In this document: positions 13,901 through 22,900 of the stretch, piece by piece
Position numbering within the stretch: position 1 is the stretch's first letter
Layout of the letters: the number at the start of each line of letters is the position of its first letter
Assembly (NCBI RefSeq): GCF_026151205.1
Contig: NC_087073.1
Location: 7,833,001-7,897,000 of the forward strand
Direction: 5' to 3'
Source: Bolinopsis microptera
Taxonomy: Eukaryota > Ctenophora > Tentaculata > Lobata > Bolinopsidae
DNA: 64,000 nucleotides
Notes under the pieces: generated by a model
Seen by the model: only the letters and a program-made list of their open reading frames with translations
Databases searched by the model: none
What the model was told of the DNA's origin: nothing
Translations under genes and position numbers: made by a program

Positions 13901-16900
13901 GGAGGAGACAACACTAGTCCACTGAGCCTCGTTCTGACAGGGAGTAGACAGATCATCCTCCTCCTCCTCCTCCTCCTCCTCTTCCTCCTCCTCACTGTCC
14001 ATACTATCTGGCAGCGTGAAGTTAGCTGAGGTGTCCTCTTCTGCTATCATCTTGCTGGTGTCTTGTGTTGCTTCCACATCTGCGTTGTAGGATTCTGACG
14101 TCACGTCTCTGTCGCTGGAGTCAACACTTTGGTTTAGTGCTACTTGGATGTCAGCTGCGATTGTTTACCGGTTACTGTGCAAACTTACACTTATAATTAT
14201 AATTGCTATATTATGCAGTATGCACTTATTATGCACAATAATTACTGGCTTGATGAATATTTAATGAAACACTGTCCCCAGTTTTACAATTCACAAGCTC
14301 TAGAAATACCAAAAATGTGTAAGAAGTAACAGTAATGTTAGAAGTAACAGTAAATGTACTAACATGGATTGTGGCAGCAAGTCAGTTGTCCAGAAACGTG
14401 GGAACAAACAGCACTCAGGTATTTAGCCAGGGGAATGTGCTTCCTTTCCTGAAAAGTTAAAATTTAGTGATATATCACAACTCAAGAAGTCTAGAATACG
14501 ATGATATCGTGAAGAATGTATAAAGAATGAAACTCAAATTCAATAAATCGTGTCTCAAACTTTAAACAAAGAAATCCTCTCCGATAGAAGAATAAAAGCC
14601 CACCTTTTTAACGTGAAGGTCAAACAGCCGTGGTTTCTCAACAAGCATTATGGCAATATCAACACATGATTGTTTAAGAGGTGTATCACTTAATATAGCC
14701 TGATGTACTCCCAGTATATAACATTTCTCGTACGCTTTACAGATCTCACCGATGTGCTTAAACTTCAGCGCTTTTTCTGCAGTTAAAGTTATTAATTACT
14801 TATCAAAATGAAAGGTTATCAAATTTCGCAAAGAATGATTCCAGAAGCATGAAGAAGTTATGGAATAATTAGCGTAATATGGGTAATAATTCAATTTAAG
14901 GAACTTATACCCGGTATGATATTCCTTGAACTAACCTATGGACTGGGGGTTGTGTGTAGAAGTGCTCTCCTCTATTATCTGCATTATCAGGCTAGGACAG
15001 GCCACTTCTTCTACTTCTTCTGTCTTGTCAATGTAATTGTCACATGCGTACAGCTTCTCCTGCAGAACAGTTTTATCTCAATTTACTTTTAATTATAACA
15101 TCATTTCTAACAGGTATGTATAATTCTTAAACTTTATCTACCGATTCTGTACAAAAACCGTACCAAGGAACAGCGCTGAGGGTTAGTGAAACTTCCGAGG
15201 AGTATCTTGTAAAGACAGTCGAACACTAGCACATCAATACGACCACTAGGAAACCAGGCTTGTAGCTGTGATTCTGTGAGATCTTCTGGGGGTTCGGGTA
15301 TCAGAACAAACTGTAATCTCGTCTTATCATACGTCGGCTCCTTCTTTTCTGATTTGTGGAACTGAAAGGAAGTTGAGGCTTTGTTATTATCTAGTGATTT
15401 TTTAAATCAAAATAATCACAACTCGATAAAATTTCAATAAATTAAATTAACCCGATCAGACTAGCTAGTAGCTGAAGCATCGAGGAAAACGACCTATCAC
15501 GACTTGGAATTTCACACAGACTATCAAAAACTCTTACTCTGACGAAGCACTTCCAGTGGACTTCAGGGATGTCTTCAGAGAACCAGACCTTCTCTCCCAC
15601 GGGCTTCCTGCTTAGAACGTTTAGCCGAATCAACCTCAACTCATCCTGACATAAGTCTATGTTCCTGGAGTAATAAACCTCTAGAAGCTCGCACAGGCAC
15701 CGGAGGAGGTAAATGTTGGGGGAGGTGGTGGAGTATACAGGATCAGGTTGTGGGTTTGATTCTGCGAGGTGATTTACGTATTAATGATTACGTATTAATG
15801 ATTACGTATTATTGATACGTATTATTGATAAGTATAATTATTGATACGTATTTTTGATACGTATTTTTGATACGTATAATTATTGATACGTATTATTGCC
15901 ACCCATGTGATTACGTATTATTGATTTACGTATTATTGATTTACGTATTATTGATTTACGTATTATTGATACGTATTATTGATACGAATTATTGATACGT
16001 ATTATTGATACGAATTTTTACGGCCCCAACGTTAATGTGGCTCTTGCTATGTGTTGGTTCAGCCGAATTAATTATTATGTAATCAAGTTTATTTTTCTCG
16101 TTAGTTGTCATCCCGCCAAACATTAAGCAACTTATATACATTGTACATTGTACATTGTACATTGTACATTGTACATTGTACATTGTACAAATAACATCAT
16201 GAATCCATGTGTTTATTTTGCTGCATAACTGCAATTTGACCGTATAGTATAGCAATTTAGATTAAATCCATATCATGTACAGACATGAAACAAACCTTGA
16301 CTGGGGCCGGGAATGACAGATAGGAGTGGGAAGTTGAGGACGTTGAGATGAGATCTAGAGAGGAGGTTAGATACCAGAAAAAGATAGGGTAGACCAGGTG
16401 TAGATATGGGCTGCAATGAGTATTGGCTGGGTTATTAACAGGTGGGAGGCGATACTCCAGACTCCCTTCCTAAGATAACTTTTTCCCAATCATCCTAACC
16501 ATGAATTATTATTTAAACCGATATTAACTCTACGAAACGCTAACCTCTTTGAATGACGTTGGTTTAGGACAAAACTGGCTGGAGAATTCAGGCTGGTGTC
16601 TGTCAGGTTGAGAGCAAAGCTTCTTGATGGTCGCGAATGTACACAAACTAGAGATGAGTTTAAAGTCCATGTCAAACAGTTGAGGAGGAATTTTCTGGAA
16701 TTCCAGTCCATCCAAGTATGTCAAGTTTCCGGATTTGACTGATGACGTACCCCATTGAGGCTCGATCAATATCTGCGTAAATTAAATAAAATCAAATCAG
16801 AGTTAAAGGATGATGATCATATTTCTCTCGAAAAACAAAAGGAATTCATCAAACGCAAGTAAAGTTTCTTAAAAAGTGCAGTATGAAAAGCTCGTTTTAA

Positions 16901-19900
16901 AAAGTTAAAAATTCAATTTTCTTTGACTTTTCAGTAACGGATACCTCAGTTGTAAAGTTAGAAGATATCTTCCTCTGATCTCTCTTCTCTGATGACATGG
17001 TATCATCATCAACTTTTATCACATATTGCAGTAAACATGTAACTTCGCCCGATTCTCCATTGCATGGGTCCGGTGATCGTGATGACGTCAGAGAATTCAT
17101 CTTCAACATCTGAAAGCAGGAGAATACTTTGCCACCAACGTTAAGAGGCCGAAACTCTTCTTGTAATCGCAATCTGTAAAGAGAATTTTAGGTGAAATAA
17201 ATCTCAATCAACAAACTAAAAAATCTTAATTGAAAGAAAAAAACAATTATTGTTAATAGCAATTACTGATCAACCAATATAGCTAAAGAGAACAAGATTC
17301 GTATTATATTTAAACGTGGAAAATAATTATTTTAAAAGAAGAAAATAATTATCATACATTTTAATCTGAAACTAATGCTTATATTGCAAAAATATATGGG
17401 TATCTGCAAAATATGGGTATCTTCACTTTACTTATAATAATATATCGATTTTAAACATTAAATTTAAAGGTTTCGATAGAATATGACGGAAACAACTTTT
17501 TGAAGTATCATTGAAAATCAAATAAATATCAAATAACATAAATCATGTACAAAATAATTCATCACAAAAATGCAGTTCACATTCTAAGCCAAGGGTGTCG
17601 AAGAAGGTCAGACAGCATAATTCTGTGATCAGGGTTGGGGTTCAGACAGCTCCTGATAAAGTTGAGTCTCAGTGTCCGGTTGGAGTAGGTCGGGTTAAGT
17701 TGTTCCACATTTTTGAACTCCTGTACTGATTGCCTGGTCTGGAAAGGACAGTCCCCGTTTAGAAGGATAAAGGAGATGCAACCAATAGCCCAAACGGAAG
17801 CTTGAAAAGAATGGTATTTTCCGGTCAGGAAATATTCAGGAGGTATGTAGACATCTGTACCACGGAATGCTGAATAGGGATCTGGAGACAGTTCAGCAGA
17901 GGATCCAAAGTCTATCACTTTGATCTGTTTGGTGACGGGGTTGTAGAGAATGTTCTCGTCCTTGAGATCCCGATGGTCGATGTTCTGGAGAGTGAGGTAG
18001 TACACAACGTTGACCAGCTGTCGGATGATGTTAGCACTTTCTTTGGAGGGTAGGGATCTGTTTTTGTCCATGTGATCAAAAAGATCAACAAATCCGGGAT
18101 TGTATTCCATAACAAGGTACCAGGTATTCTGCTTGGAGTCTCGGTAGACGTCCAGTAGGTTTACAATGTTGGGGTGAGAGAGGGACTCCCAGAGTACCAA
18201 CTCGTTAGGTAGCCACTCCTTCCTCTTCGGACACCAGGTTTTGTTGTTGCATCTCCAATCATCCATTATCTTTACTGCTAGAAGTTGTTTGGTTGTTCTC
18301 TCCTGGCACAGGAAGACTTCTCCATAACCTCCTGCTCCGAGCTGATTGATCAGCTTGTACTTCTGGACAAATTCAGGAGCAGTTCCGATGTTCTTCATTT
18401 CCAGTTGGAGTATAGAAGTTGTTTTCGTAAAGGAGTTGACTTGAGATGGTGAACTATGATAATGTTTTGAAAATGGGAGTTGAACTTTATACTGTTTAGG
18501 TTTGGTGGGAATTTTAAGGGGCCCCGACTCCCATTGCTTGTTGGTATTTACATTCCGTGACGAATATCACGCATATCTGATGACATGAGATCAGACGCGT
18601 GGGATCTGTCTCGACCCTCCCAGTCTCGCATAACTAGGTCAGGTGACCACACACAGACAAGAAAACTCCAATCATTGGGTCACGTGACCCACGCTAGACA
18701 AGAAGTAGACTGGATAGTTGATCACGTGACCCTCACTATACTAGAAAAATTCTCATCAGACTGTTACCGTACTCTGTTAGAAATTAACTGAGGCATTCCT
18801 ACACTAATAGGAATAGGTTTGTTTGCGGCCTCCAATATGAAACCAGAAAATAATACATTACAGATTGTTACCTGAACAAAGCGTTAAATATCTCGTTTCT
18901 AAGTTCCTTTATAAGATCATCAGAGCAACAGTTTATATCAGGACAAGTTTTCCAGTTGCAGACCAACTTGTGGAGGTACAGATCACCTCGCTTAGGACCG
19001 AGGTTTCCAGAAATCATATCGTCGATATTTTTTGGCATCTGTTGGCAGGCATACTCTGCTTTCAGGTTAAAGGGAATAAAATTACCGCCTCTTTTCTTGA
19101 GAGTTGTATCAAGACCAACCTGCGGTTTTCTTTATCAAACGTGGGTTTCTATCGTAACAATAAAATAACACCATGTTGCAATCTAATTCCAATAAAATTT
19201 CAGTTTTGAGATCAATTTCAGTTTAAATTATAACCTCAGTTGATTTTGATTTTAAGGTAAATGGAGCTTTGTCAATATGCATATCTCTCAATATAATATA
19301 GAGTAATCAGGACACATTTATTCCATAGCCATCTCGAGAGCACTGACCTTAATACTGCTGTCCAATAGCAGAGATCCCTGGAACTTCACACCCATCAGTT
19401 GATCCACCAAATCCTTTCTTAACTGAAACATAACTTGAGTGATAAAAATCTACTGAATTTTTTAAATAGTAAGAAAATTCATAATAATCTTAATCAACCG
19501 AGACCTTAATTTACATGACATAAACACAAACCTCCTGTTGCTCGATGAACGGAATGTCCCTGTGCATGGCAATGTAGATAGACATAGATGCACAAGATGT
19601 CAGAGACACTGTGACCCACACGAAGCTATTCTTAGGATCAGTACTGGACTTTGTCTCGTATAGTTTTATAAACACGTCTTTCTCTATCAAGATCCCTCCT
19701 TTACCACCTTTAGTAGCTGCTTTACACCACTTTACTAGTACGTCTAGTAGCTGAGAGGGGACATTAATAACACGTGATAGGACCCTAGTTAGGAGTAGTA
19801 GTATAGACGGTACTGCTAAATAGAATATCGGTTACTTACAGGGTGTTCCAAATGTAAATTGTTGACATTAATAAATAATTGAAACAATATTTCATGTTTG

Positions 19901-22900
19901 AAATATGCTTAATAGAATAAACGGCCCACAACAAAAACTAAACATCCTCAAACTTTCTCTCTAACTCACAAATCCATGCGATCGGCTGTATATTTGGAAC
20001 TCCTTGTTTTGGTTTTTGTAGGATCGCGAAAGACCCGTCAAACATTTAGGGAGATTGAGGTCGAACTGTAGCCAACATTTGAGCTGGTAAACATCAAAGT
20101 GAGCGTCGATGAAGTCTTTCTCGGCCAGCAGGTGCAACCAAAACTTGTTGAAGCGGTTCATCCTGAATAATTTAGAGACGATTAAAATATGGGGGCTATC
20201 CAAGACTCCTATCATAATTTTAGCCCTGACTTATCATACTAAATGCTCAAGCTGAAAGATGACAGTTTTTCTGAGATTAAGTTAATAAGTAAGTTAATTA
20301 ATTAGAATTGACAACTACACCATGCCATGGCAGAGTGCTTACAAGAGAGGTAGGAGCTGCTCTGACATTGTGTGGGCTCAGAGAATGCTAATATCTGTTG
20401 TGATGAGGAAGAAATGGACATTTAGCAAAATGGGTATTGATATGAGTAGAGCTTTTGATACCGTGAAAAGGGACACTATCATCAATGTTTTGAAGGATGC
20501 TGGTTGTTCGGAGGACGACATTCGCTTAGTTCAATACCTTCTATCGAATACTCTCCTTAGAGTTCGTGTTAACTCCTCACTGTCGGAAGAGTTTGAAAGT
20601 TTACTCGGAGCCTTTCAAGGTGACAGTTTATCTGGAAAGCTATTCACACTTATTCTTGCAGCAGCCTTACACCACCTCAGAGCTGTATCTGGGAGACCAA
20701 ACCCACCAGTATCAGAACTAGGTTTTCCAACTGAGTGGGAATATTCAGACGATTGTGACTTTGCTGACGAGGACATCGAGAAACTGAGAATTTTCCTTCC
20801 TACAGTGAAGGAGATTCTCAAAGACTGGAACCTCCAAGTAAATGAAAGTAAAACTGAATTCAGTACCTTCTACCTGGCGAAAAAATCTGATAAAGACACA
20901 AACGGTCAGCCATTAGCTAATAACGAACCATGGCGAAGTAACAAGTCACTAGGTTCCTTACTCTGTACTGAGAAGGACATTCAAAGAAGGAGAATCCTAG
21001 CTGAGATTACTTTTAAGAACTTTGGAAAAGTATGGTTGTCCGGTAAGAAAATTTCCCTTGAAAGAAAGCTGAGGTTATATGATGCTCAAGTTGTATCTGT
21101 ATTGATTTACAACTCAAATAGTTGGAGTCCTAAGAAAGCAACCATGGAGAAAATGGACACACTCCATCGTAGACACCTCAGGTCCATTTTAAACATCAAA
21201 TGGCCTAAAGGTATGATAAGCAACAAAGCATTGTATGAAAGGTGCAAAGTTGAAAAGTTATCCAAGCGTATTGAACACCAGCGGTGGAAGATGTTTGGAC
21301 ACATTCTCAGGAGTATGGAGAACACCCCAGCCCAAACGGCTCTCTCTTTTGCTATTGAATCAGATAATTTATTCATTGGTAGATTGGGGAGACCTAGAAT
21401 GAACTTGTTATCGGTTTTAAGAAGTGATTTAAGTAGTAGAAATTTGCAAATGGACAACTTGCATGAATTGAACGAAATTAGAGATATAGCTGCATGCAAC
21501 AGATGTTGGGAAAATCTTTTTCAAGGGTACAGTTTACCGCATTAAGGTATTTTTAAGAATCATTTTTGTCGGTAAGATCCTGTTTTATAATAATAATAAT
21601 AATAATAATAAGCCAGATTCAGCAATGGGTTCTTGCTGAATCACTGTATATTACACTCTGTGACTAGTCCCTTTGATCCATCTCTTGCCCTGCAAGCCCT
21701 GTTTCTTGTCTATACAGCATATAATTATCATGTATCACATTGTAGTATGTAATAAACATTTGTAGTAGTGTAGGATTGTTTGAATTTCTTTTTGCTATGT
21801 TTTATAATATTTATTTGTATAATTTGTGAGTGTTTCTCCCGCTTTTCTTCCCTTGCGCAGCAAGCCCTGTCTCTTGTAAAAACAACCTTGAAAGTTTTGT
21901 AGATACATATAGTTTCTACACCTTTATCCTCTGGTCCCTAGGGTCAGCTGATCCCGGGCCAGAGGAAAACTACCGACTGCCAAGGTCTGACGCCTAGGCA
22001 GTCGAGACCTCTTATTGAGACCCTTTATAATAATAAAACTTACTCTTGGTCGTTATGAGCAGATCCCATCCTTTCTATCTTGAATGGTTTCTGACTGGCT
22101 TGAGAGATGCTGAGCTTACTGAGGCTTGAGTACGCGTAGTTGTGCAGATCAAATATCCACCTCTTTTCGTAAGAATCGTCTTGATGTGGTTTCAGCTGTT
22201 CGACTACAAACCTGAACAAGACCAGAATTATGAGCGTTCTCCTAGATGGAATTACATTCCACTGAGCTGAATAACATCATTTAAATGTTTAAGTTTATGT
22301 GACGTAATTTGATCTAAATTGAAGATTTAGCAGACAAGTTTACTTTAAAATCAGCTGATTTCTAAGTAGATATTTTAATTAAAACCAATTGCTAGCTTCT
22401 TCAAAAGTTTACCGTTTAAAGTGGTCAAGAAGTTTGACATGTGTTCTGTGTTTCTCCTCCTCACCACACCTGCCATTAATAACTTCGTAATCTCCGTAAC
22501 TGCACACTGTCACCTTCAAGTATTATATCCATGTTATGAGACAAGAACGATATAATAATATCTCCTTTATCATGATACGAGTTTAGATCCCAGTTGCACG
22601 TGATATAATGATAATAATAACAAGGTTAGCTGACTCCGGGCCAGAGGAAATTTACCTGTGATTAATTAAAAGAGTTTGATTAAAAACTCTTAGAGTTCGA
22701 TTAGAAACTCTTCAATAAATCAGTACCTTAACTTTAGGCATCTTCTGAGCACTGTAAGGTTCAATGGGCAGGTCAGTAACAAGTTCGTAGGTGACATGTA
22801 TACGTTTACGCCATGTGAGCGACATTGTTACTCCAAGAGTTGTGATTTCTGTTCCAGAAAAATCAGGTGCCACTGAAGAAGGGTGAGGTATAAGAATTCG

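Larger units (their letters stand above)
12220..16772 (-). other. SZT2: SZT2 exons 16-27 map
   Basis: Exons: 16 16772-16545; 17 16410-16296; 18 15761-15538; 19 15361-15164; 20 15059-14936; 21 14776-14604; 22 14448-14364; 23 14154-13799; 24 13592-13421; 25 12927-12763; 26 12624-12500; 27 12389-12220. Phases join from 16 to 27. Exon 23 encodes a run of about a dozen acidic residues from a GAG/GAA microsatellite. Intron 17 is filled by two tandem repeats and intron 24 holds a SINE. For exon 25 the acceptor at 12928 (TGTGTAG) keeps frame; the nearer TTGCAG does not. Confidence 0.7.
17515..19534 (-). repeat. Kinase repeat unit copy 3 (the SZT2-embedded source copy)
   Basis: This block is collinear with SZT2: it includes SZT2 exons 13 and 14 intact and in frame, followed by the kinase gene in intron 14. 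The plus-strand copy at 5612-11722 repeats the same order inverted, with exon 14 mostly deleted. The functional exons therefore mark this as the ancestral position. Confidence 0.7.
16945..19812 (-). other. SZT2: SZT2 exons 12-15 map
   Basis: Exon 12 19812-19532 (GGILIEKDVFIKLYE region); exon 13 19422-19348 (25 codons, starts LRKDLVDQLMG); exon 14 19119-18872 (KRGDLYLHKLVCNW region, ends in phase 2); exon 15 17173-16945 (starts LRLQEEFRPLNV, includes EVTCLLQYVI). Exon 14 and exon 15 join as one codon across an intron of 1.7 kb. That intron contains a complete PIM-like kinase gene on the same strand. Exon 13 and the end of exon 14 also occur as decayed copies near 5733-6053 on the plus strand. 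Confidence 0.75.

Noticed and set aside
15775-16190. CRISPR-like regularly repeated sequence
   Set aside because: Direct tandem satellites without unique spacers, in a eukaryotic intron.
18865-19209. 114-codon plus-strand frame near 19 kb
   Set aside because: Shadow of SZT2 exon 14 on the other strand.
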